Positions 9,258-18,531 are shown, counted from the first letter of the stretch. The stretch is DNA of 64,000 bases from Microbacterium oryzae (GCF_009735645.1 NZ_CP032550.1:372001-436000), one strand, 5' to 3'. The notes: generated by a model from the sequence alone, not told the origin. Numbers and translations are program-made.

Positions 9258-10154
9258 ATGGCCCTGCATCCCGCCCCTGCGAGGATCGACAGGAGCGCGG
9301 AGGAGCGCGACGCGTCGGGCCTCCTCGACTCCGTCGCCGCCGATCCGGCGACCCGCGTCCTCGTCGTCCGCGGCGATGCCGCCCCCGTGCTCGACACCCC
9401 GGACGGCGCCCCCGTGCTGGCCCTCGCCGAGGTCGCAGACGTCGGGGGTCGCCCGCACTGGGCGTTCCTCGGGCGCGGCGACGACGGCGCGGCCGTGCTG
9501 CTGGCCGCGGTCCCCGCCGACGCCGAGCCGCTCGGCGCGGAGACGTCGTGGCGGAGCATCCGCGAGGTGGGCGCGCTGCTGGCGCGGACCCAGCTCGACG
9601 CGCTCGTCGTGGGCGTCGCTCTCGGACGCTGGCTCGTCGAGGCGCCGTTCTGCCCGGCGTGCGGCACGCTGACCGTGCTCGCACAGGCGGGCTGGTCGCG
9701 GCACTGCCCGGGCTGCGGGCGGGAGCACTTCCCGCGCACGGACCCTGCCGTCATCGTCGCGATCACCAGCGCGGACGGCGAGCGTCTGCTGCTCGGCGCG
9801 AACGCCGCCTGGAAGGGCCGGATGTACTCCTGCTTCGCGGGATTCGTCGAGGCGGGCGAGTCGCTCGAGACCACCGTGCACCGCGAGCTGCAGGAGGAGG
9901 CGGGGGTCCGCGTCGACCACATCCGCTACCTCGGCTCCCAGCCGTGGCCCTACCCCCGCTCGCTCATGCTCGGGTTCCTCGCCTCGGCGGTGGACGACGA
10001 CGAGGCCCGCGCCGACGGCACCGAGATCCTCGACGTGCGCTGGTTCACCCGCGAGGAGATCGGCGAGGCGTTCGCCGGCCGCGGGCCGATCGCGCTGCCC
10101 GGCGCCGTCTCCATCGCGCACGGACTCATCCGCGCCTGGTACGAGGGCGCGTGA
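9258..10154 (+). CDS. nudC: NAD(H) pyrophosphatase (Nudix)
   Basis: About 298 residues. It hydrolyses NAD(H) to AMP and NMN(H) and, in characterised relatives, can remove NAD caps from RNA. The sequence shows a zinc ribbon (FCPACG and HCPGCG), then a full Nudix box (GFVEAGESLETTVHRELQEEAG pattern, with all Glu residues) and the family-specific SQPWPYPRS motif that separates NudC from other Nudix enzymes. The ATG at 9258 has an AGAGAGG Shine-Dalgarno at good spacing. The stop overlaps the downstream helicase gene by four bases, so the two are likely co-translated, an order also seen in mycobacteria (nudC-uvrD2). Confidence 0.92.
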   Translation: MALHPAPARIDRSAEERDASGLLDSVAADPATRVLVVRGDAAPVLDTPDGAPVLALAEVADVGGRPHWAFLGRGDDGAAVLLAAVPADAEPLGAETSWRSIREVGALLARTQLDALVVGVALGRWLVEAPFCPACGTLTVLAQAGWSRHCPGCGREHFPRTDPAVIVAITSADGERLLLGANAAWKGRMYSCFAGFVEAGESLETTVHRELQEEAGVRVDHIRYLGSQPWPYPRSLMLGFLASAVDDDEARADGTEILDVRWFTREEIGEAFAGRGPIALPGAVSIAHGLIRAWYEGA

Positions 10155-11857
10155 GCGCTCTCGACAGCCTCGACGAGCAGCAGCGCAGGGCCGCGTCGAT
10201 CCTGCGCGGGCCGGTGGCAGTCCTCGCCGGCGCCGGCGCGGGCAAGACGCGGGTCATCACGCATCGGATCGCCCACGGCGTCGACACCGGCGCATACAGC
10301 CCGCAGCGGGTCATGGCGCTCACCTTCACCGCGAAGGCCGCCGGCGAGCTGCGTGGCCGCCTGCGCGCGCTCGGCGTGCAGGGGGTGCAGGCGAAGACCT
10401 TCCACGCCGCCGCCCTCGCGCAGCTCAACTACTTCTGGCCCACGGTCACCGGCGACGTCGCCCCCACCATCGTCGACAACAAGGTGCGCCTGCTCGCGCA
10501 CGCCGCCGACGAGCTGCGGCTGCGCCCCGACAAGGCGACGCTGCGCGACATCGCCGCGCAGATCGAGTGGCGCAAGGTCACCATGCGCTCCCTCGAGCAG
10601 TACGCCACCCTGCAGCGGTCGGTGGGCGGGATCCGGCCCACGGTGCTCCTCGACCTCATGCGCGCGTACGAGTCGCTCAAGGACGCGCGGCGCCAGCTCG
10701 ACTTCGAGGACGTCCTGCTGGCGTGCGCGGGCATGCTGGAGGCTGAGCCCCAGGTGACCCGCGCGGTGCGCGAGCAGTACCGGCACTTCACCGTGGACGA
10801 GTACCAGGATGTCTCGCCGCTGCAGAACCGGCTCCTCGAGCTGTGGCTGGGCGACCGGCGCGACATCTGCGTCGTCGGCGACGCGAGCCAGACGATCTAC
10901 TCCTTCACCGGCGCCGAGGCGCGGTTCCTCCTCGAGTTCGAGCGGCGCCATCCCGATGCCACCGTCGTGCGCCTCGAGCGCAACTACCGATCCACGCCCG
11001 CCATCGTCGACGTCGCCAACGCGCTCATGCGCGGTCGGCCCGGTGCGCTGCGGCTGCAGGCGGTGGGTCCGGTCGCGGGCGACACGCCGGTGGTGACGGC
11101 GTACTCCGACGAGCACTTCGAAGCCGACGGCGTCGCCGCGGCGATCGAACGCCAGCTGGAGACCGCGAGCCCGTCGGACATCGCGGTGCTCTACCGCTCC
11201 CACGGGCAGTCCGCCGAGATCCAGGACGCGCTCGCGCGCCGCGGCATCCCCACCACCGTGCTCGGCGGGCGTCGGTTCTTCGACATGCCCGAGGTGCGGC
11301 AGGCGCTGATGGCGCTGCGGGGAGCTTCGGTCGCGCCCACCGAGCAGGGGTTCGCGGACACCGTCCGCGACGTGCTGCGCAGCCTCGGCCACGACGACGA
11401 GCCGCCCGTCGCCGGCGGCGCCCTCCGTGACGCGTGGGAGGCGCGTGCGGCCATCCTGCGTCTGGCCGAGGAGGCCCCGACGGGGACGACCCTCCGTGCG
11501 TTCACCGAGAACCTCCTCGCCCGCGCAAAGGATCAGCACGAGCCGCCGCTGCGGACGGTCACCCTCTCGACGCTGCACGCGGCGAAGGGCCTGGAGTGGC
11601 CGCACGTGCACCTGCTCGGACTCGCCGAGGGGATGCTGCCGATCTCGTACGCCACGACGCTCGAGGGCGTGGACGAGGAGCGGCGTCTGGCATACGTGGG
11701 CATCACGCGCGCCGCGCGATCGCTGTCGCTGTCGTGGCCCCGCGGCTCGGCATCGGGACGGATGCAGCGGGAGCCGTCTCGCTTCCTCGCGGAGATCGGC
11801 ACAGGCACTCTGCGTGGTGCCGATGGCTCCGCCACCGTCGGCGGCCGTCGGCGCTGA
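10151..11857 (+). CDS. UvrD/Rep-type DNA helicase (UvrD2-like, short form)
   Basis: About 568 residues, 3'-5' SF1A helicase for DNA repair. All motifs are visible: Walker A GAGAGKT, TFTAKAAGEL, VDEYQD, VGDASQTIYSF, RNYRST, LSTLHAAKGLEW and RRLAYVGITRAAR. Position beside nudC and the TOMM-type gene matches mycobacterial uvrD2, but the HRDC domain and C-terminal cysteine segment of UvrD2 are absent; the protein stops about 40 residues after motif VI. The GTG start lies in the nudC stop (GTGA overlap). Its last 155 bases are overlapped by the convergent downstream gene on the other strand. Confidence 0.88.
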   Translation: MSALDSLDEQQRRAASILRGPVAVLAGAGAGKTRVITHRIAHGVDTGAYSPQRVMALTFTAKAAGELRGRLRALGVQGVQAKTFHAAALAQLNYFWPTVTGDVAPTIVDNKVRLLAHAADELRLRPDKATLRDIAAQIEWRKVTMRSLEQYATLQRSVGGIRPTVLLDLMRAYESLKDARRQLDFEDVLLACAGMLEAEPQVTRAVREQYRHFTVDEYQDVSPLQNRLLELWLGDRRDICVVGDASQTIYSFTGAEARFLLEFERRHPDATVVRLERNYRSTPAIVDVANALMRGRPGALRLQAVGPVAGDTPVVTAYSDEHFEADGVAAAIERQLETASPSDIAVLYRSHGQSAEIQDALARRGIPTTVLGGRRFFDMPEVRQALMALRGASVAPTEQGFADTVRDVLRSLGHDDEPPVAGGALRDAWEARAAILRLAEEAPTGTTLRAFTENLLARAKDQHEPPLRTVTLSTLHAAKGLEWPHVHLLGLAEGMLPISYATTLEGVDEERRLAYVGITRAARSLSLSWPRGSASGRMQREPSRFLAEIGTGTLRGADGSATVGGRRR

Positions 11858-12557
11858 GCCGCGCGGAGCGGGCGGTGTCGTCGTCCGCGCGCGACGCGCG
11901 CAGCAGCTCCGACAGCAGCGTCGCCGCCGACACCACCAGCGGCGTCGGCGTCTGCGGCGCCCGGCGCGCGAGCAGCTGCAGGGTCAGCACCGGCCACGCC
12001 GGGTCGCGCTCGCGCTCATGAGCCGCGAGGCACCCGAGGCACGGCGAGCGACCGGGTCGGACGACGGGTCCCACCTCCGCGCTCTCGACGGAGAAGACCA
12101 GCGGCGCGTGCACCACGTCCTCCCGCAGGAGCGGCACCCACGCGCTCGGCGCGACCGCGTGGTGCGCGACGAGCACCGCGGGGACGCGCGGCGCCACCGC
12201 GGCGACCGTCACCCACTCCGGCGCCCACCCGCACGCGGTGAGCGCGTCGCAGAGCGCCGTGACGGTCGCGGGCTCCACGCCGTCGGCGGTGACGATGTGC
12301 AGCGCCGCCGGCGCGGCCTCGCGGCGCAGCGCCGGGGCGATGCGACGGAGGAACGCGCGCAGCTCGCGCTCGGCGACGCCGAACGCGGCCGCGAGCCCCG
12401 GCTCCTCCTCGTCGAAGCCGTCGACGAGACGCGCGAGCAGCCGCTCCTGCCAGAGGGTCGGCCCCTCGATGCGGATGGCGCCCTCGAGCCCGAGCTGAAG
12501 CGTCGAGACGTCCCGCCACAGAGGGAGGCATGCCGGGTCGAGCGAGAGATGCGCCAT
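11703..12557 (-). CDS. ThiF/TOMM leader-binding-type protein (Rv3196-like)
   Basis: A 284-residue protein resembling the actinobacterial ThiF-like/TOMM cyclodehydratase C-protein family that sits near UvrD2. The recognisable part is the C-terminal zinc-tetrathiolate signature: PCLGC (C173, C176), a ERDPAWPVL motif, then WRSHRHHAECLC (C251, C253). No ATP-binding loop typical of an active E1-like enzyme is evident, and no YcaO or peptide precursor is nearby, so it is probably a diverged docking protein of unknown partner. The 3' end, including the last cysteine pair, lies inside the coding region of the convergent helicase. A CACAAT box six bases before the ATG may be its leaderless promoter. 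Confidence 0.7.
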   Translation of the reverse strand: MAHLSLDPACLPLWRDVSTLQLGLEGAIRIEGPTLWQERLLARLVDGFDEEEPGLAAAFGVAERELRAFLRRIAPALRREAAPAALHIVTADGVEPATVTALCDALTACGWAPEWVTVAAVAPRVPAVLVAHHAVAPSAWVPLLREDVVHAPLVFSVESAEVGPVVRPGRSPCLGCLAAHERERDPAWPVLTLQLLARRAPQTPTPLVVSAATLLSELLRASRADDDTARSARLSADGRRRWRSHRHHAECLCRSPRGSETAPAASVPMPSRGATTATAIARRA

Positions 12558-12597
12558 AGCGCGATTGTGCTCCCGCGCTCGGTCCGCCGCGGCGGCT

Positions 12598-12644
12598 GTC
12601 CACAGGCGACGGGCTGGTGAGACCGCGCCGCGCCGCCTGTGGAC
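12598..12644. terminator. inverted repeat after metalloprotease-like gene
   Basis: An 11-bp perfect stem with a 25-nt GC-rich loop just beyond the stop of the 12651-14057 gene and before the start of the TOMM-type gene. It is placed to act as a terminator or attenuator on the minus strand, but the loop is long and no T-run follows. Confidence 0.35.
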
Positions 12645-12650
12645 GGAGCG

Positions 12651-14057
12651 TCAGACCGGCTGGTCGCCCTCCGGACGCGCGTCGGGGTCGTCGTCGCGGT
12701 CCTGCGAGCCGCCGGCGGGGCCATCCTCGCTCTTGTCGGCCTCTTCACGGAGCAGCTGCGCGAGGGCGTCGTCGAGGTCGTCGGCTGCAGGCGCCTCGCC
12801 GCGCGCCTGCGCTTCGAGCCGCGCGATGAGGGCCGCCGGGTCGTCGATGTCCTCCGACGTCGGCATGAGGTCGGGGTAGTCCCACAGGCTGTCGCGTGCG
12901 GAGATGCCCACGGCCTCGCCGACGGCGCGCCACATCGCGGCCGCTTCGCGCATGCGGCGCGGCCGCAGACGCAGGCCCACGAGCGCGCCGAGCGCGTCCT
13001 CGGCCGGCCCGCCCTCCGCGCGACGGCGGCGGATGGCCTCGGCGATGCGGTCGAGCTGGGGCACGCGCGACGTGGCGTCGGCCGTGACGACGTCGATCCA
13101 GCCCTCCACCAGTGCGAGGAGGTTCTCCAGGCGCGCGAGGGCGCGTTGCTGCGCCTCCGTCTGCTGCGGCAGGAGCGCGCCGCTCTCGAGCGCCTGACGC
13201 AGCTCCTCGGGGTTCGTCGGATCCAGGCGGGAGGCCATCTCCTCGAGCGCGTCGGTGTCGACGCGGATGCCGCGGGCGTAGTCGCCGATCTGCGACAGCA
13301 CGTGCAGGCGCAGCCACTTCGCGTGACGGAACAGACGGGCCGATGCGAGTTCGCGCGCGGCGATGTAGAGGGCAAGCTGGTCGTCGGGGATCTCGAGCCC
13401 CGCGCCGAGCTCGGCGAAGTTCTGGGGGAGGAGCACGGCCGTCCCCGCGGGCATGACCGGAATGCCCACGTCGGAGCCGCTGACGACCTCGAGCGAGAGC
13501 TTGCCCACGACCTGGCCGAGCTGTGTGGCGAACAGCGAGCCGCCGACGCCGCGCATGAGGCGGCCGGCGCTCTGCACGACGTCCTGCATCTCCTCGGGCG
13601 CCTGCGAGCGGAGCGCCTCGGTGAGCGCGTCGGCGATGCTCGTGGCGACGGGCTCGGCGACCTCCTGCCACACCGGCAGCGTCTGCTCGACCCATTGGCC
13701 GCGGGTGATCGCGCGGGGCAGCTCCGCCGTGGGCGACAGGGTCGTCGCCTCGCTGAGCCACAGGCCGGCCAGGGTGAACGCCTGGTCGAGGTCCGTGCGC
13801 TGGCCGTCGGTGACGCCGAGGCCGTCCTGGTTCGCCAGGTGCAACGCCTGGCGCTTGGTCGCATCCCACGAGATGGACCCGTCCTGCGCGCCGGCGAACA
13901 TGCCCTGGAACTGCTGCATCATCTGCGACAGCATCGCGGGATCCATCTGCATCCCGGCCATCCGCGAGAGCTGCTCGGGGTCGATGGCGCCGCCGCTCAT
14001 CAGTCGGCGCAGGAGCTCCTGGAACTCCTCGTCGGGAGTCCTGTCGTCGTCTGTCAC
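12651..14057 (-). CDS. zinc-dependent metalloprotease-like protein (DUF2342 family)
   Basis: A 468-residue member of the actinobacterial family often labelled zinc-dependent metalloprotease (Rv3195-like; DUF2342). The core is recognisable: YIAARELASARLFRHAKWLRLH, SQIGDYARGI, then VEGWIDVVTADA. The classic HExxH is not present; the equivalent segment reads RELAS, so hydrolytic activity is unproven. The N-terminus is Met/Gln-rich and the last 60 residues are Asp/Glu/Gly-rich and probably disordered. No signal peptide is seen. The GTG start has an AAGGCGG Shine-Dalgarno. A minus-strand TAG-type -10 lies in the divergent gap at about 14090-14100, shared with the PDZ protease gene. Confidence 0.78.
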   Translation of the reverse strand: MTDDDRTPDEEFQELLRRLMSGGAIDPEQLSRMAGMQMDPAMLSQMMQQFQGMFAGAQDGSISWDATKRQALHLANQDGLGVTDGQRTDLDQAFTLAGLWLSEATTLSPTAELPRAITRGQWVEQTLPVWQEVAEPVATSIADALTEALRSQAPEEMQDVVQSAGRLMRGVGGSLFATQLGQVVGKLSLEVVSGSDVGIPVMPAGTAVLLPQNFAELGAGLEIPDDQLALYIAARELASARLFRHAKWLRLHVLSQIGDYARGIRVDTDALEEMASRLDPTNPEELRQALESGALLPQQTEAQQRALARLENLLALVEGWIDVVTADATSRVPQLDRIAEAIRRRRAEGGPAEDALGALVGLRLRPRRMREAAAMWRAVGEAVGISARDSLWDYPDLMPTSEDIDDPAALIARLEAQARGEAPAADDLDDALAQLLREEADKSEDGPAGGSQDRDDDPDARPEGDQPV

Positions 14058-14179
14058 GTCAGCCGCCTTTCAGCCGGTCTCGGTCCGTGCGATCTAGGCT
14101 AATCGCGCCGGTCCGTGCTCCTCCCGCAGCGCGGCGGATGTGCTTACGCCACCCGCGAACGACGGCGGAAGGAACCCCC

Positions 14180-15298
14180 GTGACCTCGATCGACAGCACG
14201 CCGCCCGCTCGCGCCCGGGGCGCTGTCGCCCCCCGGCGGACGGTCGCGGGCATCTGGGCGCTCGTCGTCGCGCTCATCGCGCTCGTCGTCCTGACCTTCC
14301 TGCCCACGGGGTATGTCATCGAGCAGCCGGGTCCCGTCTACGACACGATCGGCGGCGTCGAGGACGCCGACGGCGAGATCACGCCCCTCATCTCCGTGAA
14401 GGGCGCGGAGACCTACGAGACCTCCGGCTCCCTCGATCTCACCACCGTGCAGGTCGTGGGCAACCGCGAGCGGACGCCGTCGTGGTTCGAGCTCGCCCTG
14501 GCCTGGCTCGACGGGTCGCGCGCGGTCGTCCCGATCGACTCGGTGTTCCCGGCCGGCCAGACGAGCGAGCAGCGCGAGGAGCAGAACACCGCGATGATGG
14601 TGGACTCCCAGGCGGAGGCGACGGCCGCCGCGCTCACCGAGCTCGGCTACGACGTCGGCGCGCGGCTCGAGGTCGTCGGCCCGACCGGCGACGACTCCCC
14701 GGCGGTCGGCGTGGTGGAGGAGGGCGACGTCGTGCTCGCGGCGGACGGCCAGGAGGTCGCGGACGTCGACGAGCTGAAGTCCGTCGTCGCCGCGGGCGAG
14801 GGCGACCCGCTCACCTTGACCGTCGAGCGCGACGGGGAGCGCCGCGACCTCGAGATCACGCCCGAGGAGGCGACGATCGACGGGGAGCGCACCTGGCTCA
14901 TCGGCGTGTACCTCACCACCGCGTTCGACTTCCCGATCGACGTCTCCATCCGCCTCGACGACGTGGGCGGCCCGAGCGCCGGCACGATGTTCGCGCTGGG
15001 GATCATCGACACGCTCACCCCGGGGGAGATGACGGGCGGCGAGGAGATCGCCGGCACCGGCACCATCGACGCGGCCGGCACGGTCGGCCCGATCGGCGGC
15101 ATCCGCCAGAAGCTGCACGGCGCGCGCGACGCGGGCGCGGAGTTCTTCCTCGCCCCGGCATCCAACTGCGACGAGGTCGTCGGCCACGTGCCGGACGGCC
15201 TGCAGGTGTTCTCGATCGAGACCCTGGACGACGCGCTGACGTCGGTCGACGCGATCGCGGCAGGGGACACGGGCGACCTCGCCACCTGCTCCGGCTGA
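14180..15298 (+). CDS. membrane-anchored PDZ/Lon-like (S16) serine protease, YlbL-like
   Basis: About 372 residues. An N-terminal transmembrane anchor (about residues 22-47) is followed by an extracytoplasmic region, a PDZ domain (about 175-235) and a Lon-type S16 protease domain. The catalytic pair is visible: S266 in GGPSAGT and K311 in IRQKLHGA, followed by the GAEFFLAP motif. This matches YlbL/Rv3194c-type proteases, whose substrates are mostly unknown. GTG at 14180 follows a GGAAGGAA Shine-Dalgarno. It is divergent from the metalloprotease-like gene and followed by UPF0182, a conserved trio in actinobacteria. Confidence 0.88.
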   Translation: MTSIDSTPPARARGAVAPRRTVAGIWALVVALIALVVLTFLPTGYVIEQPGPVYDTIGGVEDADGEITPLISVKGAETYETSGSLDLTTVQVVGNRERTPSWFELALAWLDGSRAVVPIDSVFPAGQTSEQREEQNTAMMVDSQAEATAAALTELGYDVGARLEVVGPTGDDSPAVGVVEEGDVVLAADGQEVADVDELKSVVAAGEGDPLTLTVERDGERRDLEITPEEATIDGERTWLIGVYLTTAFDFPIDVSIRLDDVGGPSAGTMFALGIIDTLTPGEMTGGEEIAGTGTIDAAGTVGPIGGIRQKLHGARDAGAEFFLAPASNCDEVVGHVPDGLQVFSIETLDDALTSVDAIAAGDTGDLATCSG

Positions 15299-15338
15299 GC
15301 GTTCCTTATGTCCGGGTGATGGGCCGGATGGGCGCGCC

Positions 15339-15344
15339 TAGGAT
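15339..15344 (+). promoter_or_regulatory. -10 box of UPF0182 gene
   Basis: TAGGAT, six bases before the GTG at 15351; the intervening GGAGGA could alternatively act as a very close Shine-Dalgarno. Confidence 0.45.
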
Positions 15345-15350
15345 GGAGGA

Positions 15351-18287
15351 GTGACCTCGACCTCGGCGCCGACTCCGGCCACGACCCCGTCCCCCTTCCG
15401 ACGAATCGTGACGATCTCGCTGGCGGTCATCGCCGCGCTGGTCGTCGCCTTCTTCGTCTTCGCCTCGCTCTACACCGACTTCCTCTGGTACGACCAGCTG
15501 GGCTTCGACTCGGTCCTGCTCACGCAGTGGACCGCACGCGTGGTGATGTTCGCCGTCGGCTTCGTCGGGATGGCGGGCCCGGTCTGGCTCGCGATCTTCC
15601 TCGCCTACCGACTGCGCCCGGTGTACGCCCGTCTCAGCTCGCAGCTGGACCGCTACCAGGAGGTCGTCGAGCCGCTCCGCCGCCTGGCGATGTGGGGCAT
15701 CCCCGTCTTCTTCGGGTTCTTCGCCGGCTTCGCGTCCTCCTCGCAGTGGGAGACGGCGTGGCTGTGGGCGAACGGCACCCCGACCGGCGACGCCGACCCG
15801 CTGTTCGGCCTCGACACCGGCTTCTACATGTTCGCCATGCCGTTCTACGCGGCGGTGATCGGCTTCCTCTCGGCCGTCGTGCTCATCTGCCTGCTCGTGA
15901 CCGCCCTCGTGGCGTACCTCTACGGGTCGGTGCGGATCGGTCAGGGCGAGCTGCGCATCTCCAAGCCCGCGCGCATCCAGCTCGCGGTCACGGCGGGTCT
16001 CTACCTGCTCGTGCAGGCGGCGAGCCTCTGGCTCGACCGCTACTACACGATGGTCGACCAGGGCGACCGCATCACCGGCCCCGGCTACGCGGGCGAGAAC
16101 GCGGTCATCCCCGGCCAGACCATCCTCTCGATCGTCGCGGCGCTGGTGGCCATCCTGTTCTTCGTCACCGCCGTGATCGGCCGCTGGCGCTACCCCCTCA
16201 TCGCGACCGCGCTGCTCATCGTCACGTCGCTCGTCGTCGGCGTGGGCTACCCGTGGGCGGTGACCACCTTCCAGGTGCGCCCGAACGAGCAGGCGCTCGA
16301 GATGGAGTACTACCAGCGCAACGTCGACGCCACGCGCGCCGCATACGGCCTCGACGGCATCGAGAACGTGCCGTTCGCGGCCGAGACCGACGCCGCAGCG
16401 GGCCAGCTGCGCGATGACGCGGACACGACCGCGTCCATCCGCCTGATGGACCCGGCCATCATCGGCCCGACCGTGCAGCAGCTGCAGCAGTTCCGCGCGT
16501 ACTACGGCTTCCAGGACACCCTCGACGTCGACCGCTACGAGGTCGACGGCGAGACGCAGGACACGGTCGTGGCGGTCCGCGAGCTCGACATGGAGGAGCT
16601 CGACGCCGACGCGCGCACCTGGAACAACACCACGCTCGTCTACACGCACGGCTACGGCATGGTCGCCGCGCGCGGCAACGAGCGCACGAACGAGGGCGAG
16701 CCCGTCTTCATCGAGAGCAACATCCCGTCCACGGGCGTGCTGTCCGACCTCGAGTACGAGCCCCGCGTCTACTTCGGCGAGAACAACCCGGCCTACTCGA
16801 TCGTGGGGGCGCCCGAGGGCTCCGATCCGGTCGAGCTGGACTACCCGGCCGGCGAGGAGGGCGAGACCCAGACCAACACGACGTTCTCCGGCGACGGCGG
16901 GCCCAGTGTCGGCAACTTCTTCAACCGCGTGCTGTACGCGCTGAAGTTCCAGTCCGAGCAGATCCTCTTCTCCGACTACGTCAACGAGGAGTCGCAGATC
17001 CTCTACGACCGCGACCCCCTCACGCGCGTGCAGAAGGCCGCTCCGTACCTGACCCTCGACAACGACCCGTACCCGAGCGTCGTGGACGGCCGCATCGTCT
17101 GGATCGTCGACGGCTACACGAGCAGCGCGACGTACCCGTACTCCTCGCAGGTGAGCCTCTCGCAGGCGATCAGCGACTCGACCAATCCGACGCCGAACCT
17201 GCTGATCGACGAGATCAACTACATCCGCAACTCGGTCAAGGCCACGGTCGACGCGTACGACGGCAGCGTGACGCTGTACGCGTGGGACGAGGAGGATCCG
17301 GTGCTGCAGACGTGGCAGAAGATCTACCCCAACACCATCAAGCCGATCGATGAGATGTCGGGCGAGCTCATGAGCCACGTCCGGTACCCGACCGATCTCT
17401 TCAAGGTGCAGCGCGCCATGCTGGGCACGTACCACGTCGACAACGCGCGGGCCTTCTACCAGCGCGACAACGCGTGGACCACGCCGAACGACCCGACGAG
17501 CGACCAGCAGCTGCAGCCGCCGTACTACCTCTCGATGCGGATGCCGGGTCAGGAGGACCCGACGTTCTCGATGTTCACGACGTTCATCCCCGATGGCGGC
17601 ACGCGCAACGTGCTGATGGGATACCTCGGCGTGAACTCCGACGCGGGCAGCGAGGCGGGCACCGTGCGGGACGACTACGGCAAGCTCACGATGCTGGAGA
17701 TCTCGGCCGACACCACCGTGCCCGGCCCCGGTCAGGTGCAGAACTCGTTCAACTCGGACTCCGCGATCGCGAACGAGATGAACATCCTCACCATCGGCGC
17801 GTCGGACGTGAGCCTCGGCAACCTGCTGACGCTGCCCGTCGGCGGCGGTCTGCTCTACGTGCAGCCGGTGTACGTGCAGTCCACGGGCGGCACGTCGTAT
17901 CCGCTGCTGCGCAAGGTGCTCGTCGCATTCGGCGACCAGCTCGCCTTCGAGGACACCCTCGCGGAGTCGCTCGACGTGCTCTTCGGCGGCGACTCGGGCG
18001 CCGACACCGGCGACGAAGACGTGACTCCGGTCGACCCGGAGACCGACCAGCCGATGGAGCCCGCGGACCCGGAGCAGCCGGAGCAGCCGAGCCGGCCGGT
18101 TCCGCCGTCCACGGACACCTACGAGCAGGCGCTCTCCGACGCGCAGGAGGCCATCCAGGCGAAGCAGGACGCGCTGGCGGCCGACGACATGGTCGCGTAC
18201 GCGCAGGCCGACGAGGACCTCACGGACGCCGTCGAGCGCCTGCTGACGTTCCTCGACGAGTCGGGACAGGCCGCACCCGCCGAGTAG
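15351..18287 (+). CDS. UPF0182 family large integral membrane protein
   Basis: A 978-residue protein of the UPF0182/Rv3193c family, function unknown. About seven hydrophobic segments occupy the first 310 residues (for example IVTISLAVIAALVVAFFVFA near the N-terminus), followed by a large extracytoplasmic domain with repeated Tyr/Asn-rich motifs, and a Pro/Glu/Asp-rich linker (about residues 880-930) before a final helical segment. The GTG start is fixed by the leaderless-type box and the absence of an upstream alternative. It is the last gene before a strong terminator. Confidence 0.88.
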   Translation: MTSTSAPTPATTPSPFRRIVTISLAVIAALVVAFFVFASLYTDFLWYDQLGFDSVLLTQWTARVVMFAVGFVGMAGPVWLAIFLAYRLRPVYARLSSQLDRYQEVVEPLRRLAMWGIPVFFGFFAGFASSSQWETAWLWANGTPTGDADPLFGLDTGFYMFAMPFYAAVIGFLSAVVLICLLVTALVAYLYGSVRIGQGELRISKPARIQLAVTAGLYLLVQAASLWLDRYYTMVDQGDRITGPGYAGENAVIPGQTILSIVAALVAILFFVTAVIGRWRYPLIATALLIVTSLVVGVGYPWAVTTFQVRPNEQALEMEYYQRNVDATRAAYGLDGIENVPFAAETDAAAGQLRDDADTTASIRLMDPAIIGPTVQQLQQFRAYYGFQDTLDVDRYEVDGETQDTVVAVRELDMEELDADARTWNNTTLVYTHGYGMVAARGNERTNEGEPVFIESNIPSTGVLSDLEYEPRVYFGENNPAYSIVGAPEGSDPVELDYPAGEEGETQTNTTFSGDGGPSVGNFFNRVLYALKFQSEQILFSDYVNEESQILYDRDPLTRVQKAAPYLTLDNDPYPSVVDGRIVWIVDGYTSSATYPYSSQVSLSQAISDSTNPTPNLLIDEINYIRNSVKATVDAYDGSVTLYAWDEEDPVLQTWQKIYPNTIKPIDEMSGELMSHVRYPTDLFKVQRAMLGTYHVDNARAFYQRDNAWTTPNDPTSDQQLQPPYYLSMRMPGQEDPTFSMFTTFIPDGGTRNVLMGYLGVNSDAGSEAGTVRDDYGKLTMLEISADTTVPGPGQVQNSFNSDSAIANEMNILTIGASDVSLGNLLTLPVGGGLLYVQPVYVQSTGGTSYPLLRKVLVAFGDQLAFEDTLAESLDVLFGGDSGADTGDEDVTPVDPETDQPMEPADPEQPEQPSRPVPPSTDTYEQALSDAQEAIQAKQDALAADDMVAYAQADEDLTDAVERLLTFLDESGQAAPAE

Positions 18288-18298
18288 GCCCGCACGAG

Positions 18299-18338
18299 CG
18301 CCGAGGCCCCGCAGGAGCGATCCTGCGGGGCCTCGGCG
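18299..18338 (+). terminator. strong hairpin terminator after UPF0182
   Basis: An 18-bp perfect stem with a GCGA tetraloop begins 11 nt after the UPF0182 stop. No T-run, as usual in high-GC actinobacteria. Confidence 0.75.
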
Positions 18339-18412
18339 CATCCCGGTAGTCACGCGGGCGGGGACGGCCGCACGCGGAGCGGAGGCGGGCGCAGGCCCCG
18401 GGCTGAGCGGGA

Positions 18413-18504
18413 CACACTGCAGGAGATTCGAGCCGCTGTGGCGGGCGTCGCCGCGGAACCACGGCCATCCGCCGGGGGAGTGGGCGCGGATCTCCTGCGG
18501 TGTG
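18413..18504. repeat. orphan imperfect inverted repeat (possible structured RNA)
   Basis: Arms at 18413-18427 and 18490-18504 pair over 15 bases with one G-T pair, enclosing 62 nt of GC-rich, self-complementary sequence. The element lies in a 190-nt non-coding stretch walled off by two strong terminators. No ORF in it looks real. Nothing else is recognised between 18339 and 18531. Confidence 0.4.
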
Positions 18505-18531
18505 CACCGGGCAGCACGCGAGGGGGAAAGC

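Noticed and set aside
12596..12646. Inverted pair of DnaA-box-like 9-mers (CTGTCCACA and CCGTCCACA)
   Set aside because: Only two mismatched boxes, no dnaA/dnaN nearby; they are simply the arms of a hairpin after a gene.
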